Source of the DNA: Branchinecta lynchi | Taxonomy: Eukaryota > Arthropoda > Branchiopoda > Anostraca > Branchinectidae | Direction of reading: 5' to 3' | Length of the DNA: 64,000 bases | NCBI GenBank assembly: GCA_023053575.1 | Contig: JAKZAP010000007.1 | Location: 12,553,508 to 12,617,507 of the forward strand | Part shown: positions 49,876 through 61,181 of the stretch, piece by piece | Layout: the number at the start of each line of letters is the position of its first letter | Numbering within the stretch: the stretch's first letter is position 1 | The notes under the pieces: model-generated | What the model was told of the DNA's origin: nothing | Database searches by the model: none | The model's input: only the letters and a program-made list of their open reading frames with translations | Position numbers and translations under genes: made by a program

Positions 49876-51201
49876 CTGAAACGCGAGAAAAGAACATAGA
49901 GCTGCCGCCAGAACCAGGTCAGGATCCAGGAATACTCTATATCCAGACACGCTAGTGCACCTTGGGAAGAACGAGAAACGTCACCCGAACGACGACAAAA
50001 ATCCTGTTTCAACCAATCACGGCGTTCGTCGGTGACAGCTGTGGTGACGCTCCCTGCCATTCCGCTAGGTGCACGGCGATTCTTCATTGATACAGAGAGT
50101 TGGTCATCAAGAGTATTTATTTGAGAGGGGGTGGTCTACCCACGCGTCGGACCTAATCCATACCTAACAGTAGGACAGAAACATGGATTAGAGGTTAAAG
50201 AATATAAAAAAAAGGTTGTTTTTGTAAGTTTGTTTGTTGGTGGGGGGTCAACTCTGGATACAGCCCTGATTGGATAGGGGGGGGGGGGGCTGGGGGCAAT
50301 GTGAAACGCAGGGAGAGTACTTCGAGCTGTCAAGCAGAACCAAAACAAACTTGTGGTAGTATTAGGCTTTATTTCACTTTCCTTATCACGGAGTTGAATA
50401 CGTTGAAGCTGCATTCATCGCCGATGGAATTTATGGGTAAACATTTTTTGTAGCAACAGTATCCCACGGGGTACGCGTAATCGTAAGGACAACTTTTTTA
50501 GTTATCTGCTTAATCCCACCCAGTAAAAATAATAACAATAATTACAAAGCCTTCGATCAATCTGAAAAGCGAGAATACAACTTTAAAGCTGCCTAGCAGA
50601 TCTAAAACATTTGTTAATAATATCCAAGAAAGCTTACCCCACCCATTAAACAAAAAATACACCTTAATGCAATCTGAAACACAAAGAGTATGGTGAGAGC
50701 TCCCAGTATGCTACTTGGAGCCAACTTGGAGCTACCAAGCGGAGCCAAAACAAACATGTGGTAATCATGTATATAAAAACTCCGAATATTAAGAAAGAAA
50801 TACACCTTCAGCAATGGCTGAGTACTTCAAGCTGCAAAACGGAATCAAAACAAATGTATGGTAATAGTAATTAGATAATCATTATCTCTATCAAAGCTTA
50901 CCCCGCCCATTAAACAAAAAAATACACCTTGAAATAAGGCATTTTTTGGCATCTCAAAGTCTGCTCACCGAATTCATACACGGCTGACTTTTAAAAAAAT
51001 TAAAAAGACTAGAACATATTTCTGGAAAGAACGGAGGACAGTGCCAGAATTTGTAGTGGCTTATTTATGAAAATTGCAAGATGAATAATTCAAAAGACTA
51101 AATTCTCATCCAATGCAACCTATAATGCCACAACACTAGCGGACACTCCTTGAAGTAGTGATAATCCGAATGTTTCGACTAAGCCAAATGAATCGGACCT
51201 T
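49876..51201. other. Phosphatase intron; degenerate MITE remains
   Basis: At 50,105-50,265 a sequence with atttatttgagagggggtgg...cgcgtcggac...ggggtcaactctggatacagccctg looks like an eroded hAT MITE copy. At 50,600-50,950 aatacaccttaa-gcaatctga/ggctgagtacttcaagctgcaaaacgg phrases are directly repeated. No exon is seen. Confidence 0.45.
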
Positions 51202-51496
51202 CCGGATGAAAATTTACCTGAAAATAGTACTATGAAGTAGTACGAAAAAGTTGCATGCAGTACTAACGATGCTACTACATGCTTCTACTTCAAGGCTACC
51301 GTGTTATTGCATACTTCTATATGCTACTATTAGCAAGACTGGGTGCTACTACGGCAAGACAGGATGCTACTGGATACTACTACATAAGATTGGACCAGTC
51401 TGAGGCAGATTAAATAATAGTATTCTTGCTATTACATGGTATTACCTGCAACGTTTTCGTACTACTACCATACTACTACGCAGGCTACAAATTGTT
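51202..51496. mobile_element. Family C MITE, copy 4
   Basis: About 295 bp from CCGGATGAAAATTTACCTGA to ...cgcaggctacaaatt, in the reverse orientation to copies 1 and 3, with the same ctactac/gtagtag phrase series. Confidence 0.7.
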
Positions 51497-53139
51497 CACC
51501 TGGTTCTTCGGACGAAATGAAGGCAAACAATCGAGCGCCAATTTACTATGACACCAGTAAGGGCGTACCGCAGAACTCTCGACAGAAATATTCCCTAGTC
51601 CCAACGTATTTTTGCCTATCATCAAGTTCAAGATGATATTTCTATCCACCTAACGGGGATGTCTTCAGGTTATATCAATATCCAGGTTACATCAATATCC
51701 TGTCCAGATACTGTAACCGAAATCACACGCCAGATGGCAGCAACCTCGTCCGAAGAGCAACAAATGCAAAATATGTAAATCATGCAACAGGAAGACAGGC
51801 AAAAGAAGGAAGTGAAATACCAAGATACTTTGACACATTTTTTTTCTTTTTCTTTGGGTTTAGTGATTTAAAGGGGAAACAGCCCATTAACAGAATAACT
51901 GATTAGTAGTTAATATAGCCTACTAAGAAAAGAAATTAACCATTTCCAAAATATATATTATAAATGACGTAATCAATAAAAGGTATCCTCCAGCCAGCAG
52001 GCCCACTACGAAGCGCTTGGTGATAGTGCAAATAAACTATGTAAAAAGCTATAAAAAATACCAGGAGCGGATCTAGATTTTTGATTTGACTTCGAAATTT
52101 TTCTGAATCAAGCCTAAATCCGCGCTTGGTTTAGAACAAAAATTCTCTATACAAAAATTAGTTTAGATCTTAAGGCTTGACTACCGAACTTACGTTCGAG
52201 TCGTCGGCTTTGACGGAATAGCTCTGAAAAATTATGGAAATAAATCAAAAGAAAGAACAGAAAATACACGAAAATCAAATCATAATCCGCTCCTGGTGTA
52301 TTTTGGCCATGCGACACAGAATACCGATTATCGAAGCTCATAGTGGACTAGACAGCACTAGAAGTTGGGAACTATGAGCAAAAGTGCACCTCGACCGGGA
52401 TTCGAACCCACGACCTCTGGGTTACGTAACCCAATGGGTAAATGAGCTGTCGGGAGAAACCAGTACAACCTCACTATGGGAGCTGGTTAGAGGATCAGTA
52501 CTCCTTCTCGGTAGCACCTTCACTGAAAAGTCCACGTTTAGAACAACAGCTAAGAAATATAGGAAATCTTGACATTTTCCAAACTCAAGAACGAACACAC
52601 GGTAAAACCACAAAGCTGAATCCAATGGCCCATGATTTTTCAGTCACCGCTCAGAAATTCCTAGGCTATTACACTGGAATGACTTATCTGCACTTAAGGG
52701 GGTGGGGGGTAGGGGAACAGTCCCGGGGTAAGCCAAAAAATCTTTGTAGAAATTCAAAAATCTGGGAAGATTGCCTGGGAATATCGCACAGAGAGCACTT
52801 TCCCTAGGTTTGCACGGGTTTCTTCATGTCAATATATCGTCATATTTTTGAAATTTACATTGACAGGCAAGACTTTTGCGTAGTCAATTACTTACTTATT
52901 ATTCTATTATAGCAAGTTTCTTCCAGCCTTCACAGATGGCTACTCTGACAGTCCACCAGAAATGACAGCATGTCATCTATGAGTGAGACGCACAGTTAGC
53001 ACCATAGGTTTGTGCAAAAGTGAAACTGAGCTGGAGATCGAAAAAGACCTAGCACTAGAGCATAGTGGGTAGGATGCAAGGGGAGTCGGGAGTGATTGCT
53101 GAGAAATCATGGACCCTTGTCAGAATAAAGAAGAATTAC
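51497..53139. other. Phosphatase intron
   Basis: Apart from the tRNA-like segment listed separately, no exon or clear element is recognised. Overlapping ORFs at 52384-52807 pass through that segment and are not credible. Confidence 0.4.
52380..52455 (-). repeat. tRNA-like SINE head or tRNA relic
   Basis: The minus strand reads gctcatttacccattGGGTTACGTAACCC-agaggtcgtGGGTTCGAATCCCggtcgaggtgcactttt. It has a perfect Pol III B box/T-arm (GGTTCGAATCC), an anticodon-arm-like palindrome and a T-run. The acceptor stem is not convincing, so it is called a tRNA-derived SINE fragment rather than a functional tRNA. Confidence 0.45.
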
Positions 53140-53265
53140 CTTTTTGTTGATCTTGAATACCCAGCTTTTGATGTTTGGATAATGGTTGTGCGACACATGG
53201 TCTATTGTGAAGACTGGGCCGTATTTCACCGATTTCCGACCCTCGGGCCAAAACGTGGGAGATTG
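53140..53265 (-). CDS. Receptor tyrosine phosphatase exon: D2 YWP-equivalent region
   Basis: 126 bp, 42 codons, phase 0 at both ends. Acceptor aatcttcttttcttggacag and donor GTAATT. It encodes QSPTFWPEGRKSVKYGPVFT then IDHVSHNHYPNIKSWVFKIN. The FWPE...YGPV segment corresponds to the conserved (Y/F)WP-(D/E)-x...YG block of phosphatase domains. It fits in frame between the 54,169 and 49,688 exons. Confidence 0.9.
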
Positions 53266-54168
53266 CTGTCCAAGAAAAGAAGATTTAACTTAATGTGTAT
53301 TTTGTTTTTGTTTTTAATATCCGCGTAACATTTTCAACTATTGATAAACATAATTGTAATGCTAAGTCTCTTTATCGGTAACGTTACGCTATGACATTTT
53401 CCTAATCAATATAACAATAGCTTATTTTATCTGGCACAGTCCAACTATTAATCAGTTCCATTTCTTGCCTACTATTTTAACCTTGCGCAGCCAAATAATA
53501 ATATGTAAAACTGATCTATTTTGATTAACCGTGTTTCGTAACGCTCTTCGTCGACGGATAAAATCAAACTGACAAATTTCTTCAACGGCTCCTGCTATTG
53601 TAGTCGTTATTAACGGTCGAACAACCGTTATTTTACTGGGACTTGAATTTAAATGCGTATAAGAACAACACGTGAAAACAATCTAGAACACATGAATCTT
53701 ATTTTTCCCCGGGTCCGGAACCAAGCCTGTTTTCGAGCATAATTTTCACCACCGTATCGAGCATGACTTGTGCCCAAAGAAGCAGTCGTGGCGGAGTCAA
53801 CATTCTTCAAAGTGCAACTGAAAAGCCAGCCAATCCTCGTATCTTGTACACTGTATTATTTTGGCTATTTATATTATACTATATTAAATGGGATGTTTAA
53901 TTTTTCACGAAAAGGCTCTCACAGTGACGCTGAAAATATGGATGGAGTACCGACAAGACCGAATTCGCACAGAATTCGCACTTAGATTACGCAATTTGAA
54001 TGTTACCCTGAACACGGTTTTTACTTCTGTAAAATAGCAAACGTCTACTTGATCCCGTAGCGAGATGGCTGTCCTTGACCTTCAGCTCGAGTCGGTAATT
54101 CAGAGGCATCGTCATGCTCTTTTTCAGAGTTCGATGCGGACGAACAAAACTAGAAATGATTTTCCTAC
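53266..54168. other. Phosphatase intron, nothing recognised
   Basis: One short plus ORF (53770-53985) without motifs. No repeat is identified. Confidence 0.4.
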
Positions 54169-54300
54169 TTGGCTTGTTCCAGGATTTGTCAGTACTACAA
54201 CCGAGCTACAGTCGAAGTCGTATACCATTGACCAAAAGTCTCCACATGTGTGAGGGAGCGGCCATTCTGTGACGATGTACTCCTTCGGTCGTGAATAACC
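54169..54300 (-). CDS. Receptor tyrosine phosphatase exon: D2 PLP-T-DFW region
   Basis: 132 bp, 44 codons, phase 0. Acceptor cctgtttcttctag and donor GTAGGA. It encodes GYSRPKEYIVTEWPLPHTC then GDFWSMVYDFDCSSVVVLTN and PGTSQ. The order (Y/F)I-x-T-(Q/E)-x-PL-x-x-T-x-x-DFW-x-MV is a hallmark of protein tyrosine phosphatase domains. It continues in phase from the 59,377 exon (…INAVFVD). Confidence 0.9.
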
Positions 54301-56149
54301 CTAGAAGAAACAGGATCGTCATTTACTTCACTACACTTACTCATTGACATATTAATTAGCTCACTAATTATATTTTTTTCGCCTTTTTTCCTCATTTTCC
54401 ATATCTCGTTCTTCTCTCGTTTTCCTCTGACCTTTTTGTGAATTTAATTCCTTTCTTCATTATTGTCGTTTCGTTTCTTTTCTTGTAATTCTATATTAAT
54501 ATATGTTTCAATGTTTTATCATGACAATCCTAAGCTTGTCATATGTCCAATTTAGTGCGCACATGAATAATTAGATATCGAACAGACTAACGACACTTAT
54601 CTAAAACAAGAGATGTGGGCTCATGTAGCACGTGTCGCGGAAAGATTGTACGATTTAGTAGTACGAGGGCATTCAACCGGGAACCTTATTCTGACAAGGT
54701 CTAGATGATAATTCATCTATCCCTTTCCCTTCCGACTCTCACCAATTTCGTCTGCAAAATAATTATTATAATAATTTTGATAATTATAATTTTATTTTTC
54801 ACCCATCAAAAAGCACATGGCATAGACGGAGTAGGAATAAAGAAAAAAAAGAAGACGCATAACGAGAAGGGTTAAAGAGTTTCTAAACGCTCTAATTAGC
54901 AGAAAACTGACAGCGGATCCATCAAATTATCACGTTTCTGATAAAACATCCTTGACCTGTGAAACTATCTTCTAACTGGTGATGCCTGATGCGCTCTAGA
55001 GAAGAAGAATACTTTCGAAGACTAGCAGTTAATCAACTTGTAAGCTATATACAGTTTGGCTATTTCACTTTCAGTTATACAAGGTCGATTCTACTTTTAA
55101 AAAAATCGGCAGGATAAGAGTGCGAACGTTCCAAACTCTCAATCCACCATGACAATTTAGCGCAAGTCTGGCAGAGGAGTTTGGCTCTACACCGAAATAA
55201 ATTCATGAAGCTCATCTACCTTCCGATTCACCTGCTGAATATTAGTATCTCAGTGACGCTTTGTTAATACGTGACAACATTGTTTTCAAGATAATGGCAG
55301 TTCGCTGAATCGGTTTGGTTTTGTACATTTTGCAGGGAAAGTCGAGACCTAGAACTCCCCGTACAAAACTTAACGTTTTTTGCTTGACAGTTCAAGTTCT
55401 AAACTCTACACTTGAAATTTGAATCTAGCTGATTGAGCTGATGGACTCAAAGAAGTAACACGGAAAATGCTTCCTTTTATACTGCGGTGGTTATCATACT
55501 ATCCGTCATAAAAGCACTTCTGGTTTTAAACCAGCGCAATTAAATCACATCCTCTTGTACAGTCACGCTAACACTTGGCACTTGGTTCAAAGTCCTTGGA
55601 TTACTATTAGCATACAATATAACAGTTTTAGCAACTCCGCGACAAGTGGGATTAATGTAACAAATAAGGTTCTGGGTCAGGTTCTGTATAATTCCCAATA
55701 CTACTTACAAACATAAATAATAATCTGATCCCGGCAGAGAGCAATGCATGAATGGCACAAAAAATAAGCCTTGCAAGATGAAGCCCTTTTGCACAAAGAC
55801 TAGATCCCGCCATCCTTGACTGGAGGATTTCCAGAAAAGTTAAATTTCGGACCGGAATCGGTGACAAATAAATCCGTGTCCAGTTTCCCACATAAAATAT
55901 CGGATAACACACTGAACAGGTCGCCTTTTTGCCAAACATCAAGGACGCGGTCGTCTCAAACGACTTCTACAACCTCTGCTCGGAATTTAACACATGTACA
56001 ATTAACCTGTGAACCCTGAAACTACATTAATAAACGTAACTACTCAATTTAGCTTTGCACACCGACCGCGCAGATTCTGCAGAACCAGCGTTAAAAGCTA
56101 AAACCAGCATGAGTAATTGTTTCCACATTCGTCTTATTCCTTTCTTCTC
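54301..56149. other. Phosphatase intron with a minus-strand LINE tail
   Basis: Near 54,770-54,860 the reverse strand shows a tail of the tttactccg...tgggtgaaaaataaaatta type. At 55,652-56,019 ORFs overlap on both strands without any recognised motif. No phosphatase exon was found. Confidence 0.4.
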
Positions 56150-57066
56150 GAATACTTCTAATTCAAAGCTTTACTGAAGGGCTAAAAACGCCTGTCCTCG
56201 AAGCGAAGCGAACGCCATTCCTTAAGTTTGTTGATGACCTGTCATTTATTTTAAAATAACTTGTCGTGAATGGAGTCGCTGGGCCACAATTCGCGGGCGA
56301 TCTCTTTCAGTCATTGTTTTATCAGTGCACTGAGTACGATCTTAGTCTAAATGTAAAAGGGTTCAACCCGCTGAAAAGAGACTTCATATGTCCCGATATA
56401 CCTTTCGCTGTAGTAACGTCAGCAAAAATTCTAGGGGTCACCCTGTCGCGTGACTGTTCATTTATTGATCACATTCAGATTGTAATAAAATCGAGAAATG
56501 TATCACTCCAAACGCTCATACAGATGAGGCAGTTTGGTTGCTACCGTGAGAGTCTGAAGGCTGCTTACTTGTTTTACGTAAGACCTGTAATCTAGTACAC
56601 ATGCCCCTTATGGGGACTTTCGAACAAAATAAAGCATACGTGTCTGACGAAATAGAGAGAGCAGTCTTAGTTATTCTAGGTCAGCAAGTAACTTCGAGTT
56701 CCTATGAATCTCTTCTAACAGAATTATCCCTCCCCTCACTGCATGAACGTCGTAACATACTAATTCTTAAGTTTGGGTGTAAAATCCTTGCATCTGTCCA
56801 ACACCGAACTATCCTCCCACCTGATGCCCCAATAACAATAGTACGCATTCGCAGCTGAAACTAAATACGGTTAAAATCAAAACAAAGAGACACAGCAACA
56901 CATTTGTGCCATTTTTCGTTAAAATGTTGAATGCAATGTCAGTGTAACTTTGATATTCGTAGTTTTTATTATTTATGTAACTCGTGAGTGTTTAAAGAAT
57001 GAAACTATTGTAAAGACAACCAAATTAGCTAGCTAGCAAGTTTTGTCTAATAAACCTTACTTACTT
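56150..57066 (+). pseudogene. Non-LTR retrotransposon, RT C-terminal half and 3' tail
   Basis: The catalytic RT motif is visible at 56,222-56,250 as LKFVDDLSFIL (F-x-DD form). Then, with frameshifts and a stop, the reading at 56,266-56,595 gives LNVKGFNPLKRDF, KILGVTLSRDCSFIDHIQI and MRQFGCYRESLKAAYLFYVR. The reading at 56,601-56,858 gives IERAVLVILGQQVTSSSYES then LPSLHERRN. This is the palm-to-C-terminus order of CR1/Jockey-type elements. The 3' end carries gctagcaagttttgtctaataaacc and (TTAC)n. Broken and 5'-truncated, in an intron of the phosphatase gene. Confidence 0.75.
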
Positions 57067-57089
57067 ACTTAAACCAGATTATGTGACTA

Positions 57090-57252
57090 CACTGTAAAAA
57101 GTTCTTCCGTATAAAGATTAAAGTTAACTGCAGTATTAGCTACTCGGATTATTCTTACCTCTACGCAGGTAAGATTAACACCAAATAGGAGATGAATCCG
57201 AGTTGCAAATACAGTTAACTTTAATCTTTATACGGAGAAACTTTTTACACTG
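57090..57252. mobile_element. MITE with ~41-bp inverted ends and TA duplication
   Basis: 163 bp. The left end CACTGTAAAAAGTTCTTCCG...aagttaactg is the inverted partner of the right end ...cagttaactttaatc-tttatacggagaaactttttacactg. It is flanked by TA on both sides (57,088-57,089 and 57,253-57,254), as for Tc1/mariner-type transposition. No coding capacity. Confidence 0.8.
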
Positions 57253-57254
57253 TA

Positions 57255-57745
57255 CCTCGTCAAACTTTCAAAAATCCGACGCCAAACATTAACAGTTAAT
57301 GTTTGTTACAGTTACTGTTACTGTTTCTTGGTGGTCTCTAAGAGCTTTTCATGACGGGAATGGGACCTATAAGTTACCCCCCACCCAACCTAGGAGCCTA
57401 TCAAGAAAAGAAGTCCTGTCAACGGCTAATGTGACAAAAGTGTCATAGGTCATGGAGATCCATACAGCACTGACCTCATCTATATACAGTGATGAAGTAG
57501 CTGTAGGCTATGCTTCTTTGAACACCTTCATTGAGAACTAAATAGGAATTTAAATTTAATACCGATATGGGTGTAATGCCGTCGATACTGTTAAGATGCT
57601 TCTGATGACGTAATTCTGCAGTCGTGGGTGTAAACGTAAATTAGCAAAATACTACAAAAAATGACATTATGTGGCTTTGATTTGACTTTATTTTGCTTGC
57701 GTTCAATAATATGCATTTTCTGTAAAGGCCAGTGGCCTATTTTTA
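57255..57745. other. Phosphatase intron, nothing recognised
   Basis: The short reiteration ttacagttactgttactgttt lies near 57,307. No exon is seen. Confidence 0.4.
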
Positions 57746-58868
57746 TGGCACTTGCCTTCTGGCCAAGTGCCATTTACCCATCACTTTTCTGTAGGTCGGT
57801 CTGTCGGTCGGTCTGTCGATCGGTCTGTTGGTCAGTCAGTCCGGTGATCGCGAGTTAGGGTACTTCCAGATGTGCTAGGACGATAAAACTTAGCAGGCAT
57901 ATCAGGGACCCGACCAAACTAACTTAGAAATAATCAGTTTCCCAATCCGGCCATCTTGGGGGTGGAGGGAGGGGGCATCCGGAAAATTAAGTAGTGCGTA
58001 ACTTTCGAACGAGTGATCGGACTGGAATGAAACTTAAGAACTGAATAGATGACATATATTTGAGGCTCATTTAAGTCCGAACCGGACTCGACATCTATGG
58101 GGGAGTTGGGGGATCTGGAGTGGAACTTGCTAGGAAGAACAAGCATCTGCTCTAGATGAATCGTTCACACAATTAGACTGGATTCGGACACTCTGGGGCG
58201 GGGGTGGGGGGTGGAGGGAGGTTTCACGGAATTCCGGTGATGGCGGTTTTGGCAATATTCACGACGAAACTTGGCAGGCATATGAGGGACCCGATCAAAC
58301 TGACTTGAAGATACACAATTTCCTGATCTGATCATCACGGAGGGAGGGAAAATCCGGAATATTGAGTCACGCGCAACTTTGGAACGGGTGATCGGATTCC
58401 AGTGAAATTTAATAACTAAACAGAAGACATGTCTCTGGTGTTCTTTTTCATGTCCGAACCCGATCCGACAACTTTTGGGAGTGGGGAGGGGGTCGGCAAG
58501 ATTGGCTTAGAAGTCTTCACTTCGAAAATTCGACAAGTCCTTAAAGTATTACTCTTAACCGCAAAGTAAAAAATACTTTTAAGCAAACTATACATTTTCA
58601 TTATCCCATGAGGCCATGTTCATTTTTGCCTCAAGGGTTTTGCTTACAAAATGAATTTCTAGCTCCCTTAAAGTGCGCATCATTAGCCTACCGCTAAGTT
58701 CAAAAATAAAATACTTTTTACTAAACGGTAAATTCTCGTGATGTCCAAGGGTCCTTGATCCTTGATCTGGGTTTTGCTTACACTGATCAGAACAACACAC
58801 ACAAAAAGGCAGATTCCACGTCCTCCGAACCAGCCTTGCAAGTACCATATTAGCTTCTAGCTCTTGTT
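57746..58868 (+). mobile_element. Family B element, full copy
   Basis: It starts TGGCACTTGCCTTCTGGCCA-AGTGCCAT after TA (57,744-57,745) and ends ...tattagcttctAGCTCTTGT near TTA. It has the (gtcggtct)n tract, cgagttagggtacttccagatgtgctagg, repeated gatgaaacttggcaggcata and gtgatcggattc-agtgaaa modules separated by G-rich spacers. The modules alternate, as in 36,526-37,345. No gene. Confidence 0.65.
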
Positions 58869-59376
58869 TATTATATTACTATTATAATTTTTGCCAGGGT
58901 TTCAATTGCATCATAGTCTTCGGAAGTAAGACGTCCGACTCCGAAGTAACAAACCTCTAAAATATGGAGACGATTGGGAAAAGAAGATCGAGGTCGAAGT
59001 GACATAATGGAGTAGTGTATGCCTTTCGTTATATTACTTATATACTTTAATCATATTTTAACCCATGCGTTGTTTTATTTTTGGTTGATAGTTCTAGCGA
59101 CCATGTTTGACAATTCCAGTCCTATTTTTCATTTCTTTCATTTACTCCGCTTTTTCAAAATGGCGGGTTATAAATAAATTACTTACTTATTGTGAATATT
59201 TTTTTGGAAAAGTAAACTGAACTGAACTAATTGAACAGTCTAAACTTAAAGACAAAAGATTCGTTATCACTACAATGGTCACAACTGAATGAGCACTCTA
59301 AATCAGTTCCTAGATGTGCATCAGTAAACGAAGAATAAAAGTGAAAACAGTATAACATAATTTTGCTTTTACTTAC
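58869..59376. other. Phosphatase intron with a LINE 3' tail
   Basis: At 59,100-59,185 ttcatttactccgctttttcaaaatggcgggttataaataaattacttacttatt is the 3' tail of the retrotransposon lineage seen at 5,590-5,885. Confidence 0.5.
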
Positions 59377-59453
59377 GTCAACAAACACGGCATTGATGTA
59401 ATCGGTAAAATTGTTCCCCTGAAAAGACGACAGGTACGGACGAAAGTTGTCGG
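59377..59453 (-). CDS. Receptor tyrosine phosphatase exon: start of D2 core
   Basis: 77-bp exon. Acceptor ctttctctcgttccag, donor GTAAGT. After two bases that finish a codon from the 61,082 exon it reads DNFRPYLSSFQGNNFTDYIN then AVFVD, the segment ending in the conserved (D/S)YINA. It joins in phase to GYSRPKEY of the next exon. Confidence 0.9.
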
Positions 59454-59749
59454 CTGGAACGAGAGAAAGGTTGCTAATTGTCGAACATAATCTATCATAG
59501 CGTACCCAGCTTGATTACACGGCAAATGACTGTAAATGTACCACGATTGCTGAAGTGCGAAGACGAAAGTGTTGTCGCTCGTTACCTTTCCTACAGCTTA
59601 GGAATCAACATCAGTTTCCAAATCACCACTGTAGCCGATAGACTGGAAGGGGGGGGGGGGGGGGGGTAACAAACTATGTACGTTTTTTTCTTGACGTCAC
59701 TACCGTAACACGTTGCTTTCAATTCGAACGAGATCGCTATCCCCACTTT

Positions 59750-60180
59750 TGCAGAAAAGTGACTTATCCAGGTCCATGGTATCTGACGGAACTGGAGCTG
59801 CATTTTGTCGTTTTTGCAGTTACCGTGGTATCTGATACTACAGTTGCTTTGCAAAAACGACAATTGCCAAACTGGCGCTTTTAGAAGTCGCCCCAAAAGA
59901 AATACTAATATCCACTCACATCACAAGAATCAAAATTCTTTCCCATCAATTTGATGAAAACCCAGGCTCCTGTGTTACTGATGATGAAAGTAAAATGAAT
60001 TTTTCAGATACCACTATCAGCTACCACGGTGGGGACCGTGGTATCTGAATCCCAGTTACCACGGTGACTGGCCAGATACCTACCATGGTAACTGCAAAAA
60101 CGTCTTTTGACCGTGGTATCAGATACCACGGTAACTGCGAAAAAGACTAAAGACCGCGGTATCGGATACCACGGTATCCG
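59750..60180. repeat. Cluster of ACCACGGTA palindromes
   Basis: At least eight forward or inverted copies of accgtggtatc / gataccacggt, often followed by aactgcaaaaacg, occur in ~430 bp. They include the perfect 21-bp palindrome CCGTGGTATCAGATACCACGG (60,111-60,131) and gaccgcggtatcggataccacggtatcc. It looks like a decayed foldback or satellite element; no ORF. Confidence 0.7.
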
Positions 60181-60192
60181 AAAACTCATGTA

Positions 60193-60690
60193 CACTGTCC
60201 AAAGTTTCATAACAGACAACAGAAGGATGCGCGATTTCAACAGACAAGGCGTACCAGACAACACTTCGGATGTAAGTAAGTAATTTATTTGAAACCGCAG
60301 TGTCGAAAAAGAGGAGTAAATGAAATAAAATAAATTAAACACATAAAGACACAGAAAAAGACACTCATTTTCAATCTTTGGCCAGGAAGCAGTGGAGAAG
60401 GTCGCGCGCTTGTCTGTTCAGTTTGAAAATCTTATGCATAACACGCCTTTACATGAGGAAGACCCGAAAAATCGCCAAAAAGCATCTGCTGAATTTTCAG
60501 ACATCTCGAGTCATGACGACAAACAAAAAAGGCAGAAGATGCTTTTTTGTCTGTTGTTTGGCTCTTCCTGGCAATGCCTGTTATGCTTAACATTTCATAT
60601 ATAACGTTTTCCAATACAACAGATAACATCCCAAGTGTTTTCTGTTACGGACTGTCTCTTGAAACCGCGCATCCTTCCGTTGTCAGTTAT
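60193..60690. mobile_element. Family E foldback element, copy 1
   Basis: The left arm CACTGTCCAAAGTTTCATAA-cagacaacagaaggatgcgcgatttcaacagac... has its inverted partner at ~60,595-60,688 (gataacatcccaagtgttttctgttacggactgtctcttgaaaccgcgcatccttccgttgtc). A reverse LINE tail (aagtaagtaatttattt, 60,272-60,345) is inserted after cttcggatg. The right end is replaced by another tail with (GAAT)n at 60,690. Confidence 0.65.
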
Positions 60691-61081
60691 GAATGAATGA
60701 ATGAATTTATGACGCAGTGCCCAAGGGCGTAAGTGCAGTAAAAAAGGATAAAGAAATATAAAATAATCGCACAAAACTCAACAAATATTTTCCATAAAGG
60801 TTCACTAATTTAGAACTGAATGAAACTTCTGACAATCTACATTTGAGTATTCTTACTTTAACAACAATCTGCAATCTGCTAACCAGCAACCGCTACTCAA
60901 AGGCGTACTCAACTGCGTACTCTTGTCTTGGTCTTGCATTAAAAGACAGATTTCGAGGCCGGATACCAGAAATACAAGACGAAGTGTGTTAACTGCTACT
61001 CTTAAGATAGTGATTACAGAAAGAAAGAAAACACTAAATAAACTGTTTTAGAAAACTAGCAATATCCAGTGCCGCACTTAC
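60691..61081. other. Phosphatase intron with a reverse LINE tail
   Basis: The minus strand of 60,690-60,740 reads actgcacttacgcccttgggcactgcgtcataa then (ATTC)n, the GCCCTTGGGC-type retrotransposon tail also seen at 12,590 and 8,190. The rest is unremarkable. Confidence 0.45.
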
Positions 61082-61181
61082 GAGGAACAATTAGAACATC
61101 CCGGTTCTTCTCCCTGTTGTCGGCTCGATGACCTCCAGCACAATCACCAATGGTAAACCGCGGCGTTTGTTTACAAATTTG
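61082..61181 (-). CDS. Receptor tyrosine phosphatase exon: D1-D2 linker
   Basis: 100-bp exon. Acceptor cggtatttcttctag, donor GTAAGTG. It encodes QICKQTPRFTIGDCAGGHRA then DNREKNRDVLIVP plus one base that the 59,453 exon completes. The (E/D)N-x-x-KNR-(D/F) element opening a phosphatase domain is clearly visible. It is the most 5' exon found. The sequence before it should encode the first phosphatase domain and was not found up to 64,000. Confidence 0.85.

Noticed and set aside
52380..52455. Functional tRNA gene
   Set aside because: Good T-arm/B box but no convincing acceptor stem or D arm; treated as SINE/tRNA relic.
55652..56019. Open stretches on both strands upstream of the LINE fragment
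   Set aside because: Examined as possible phosphatase exons; neither reading matches a phosphatase segment.
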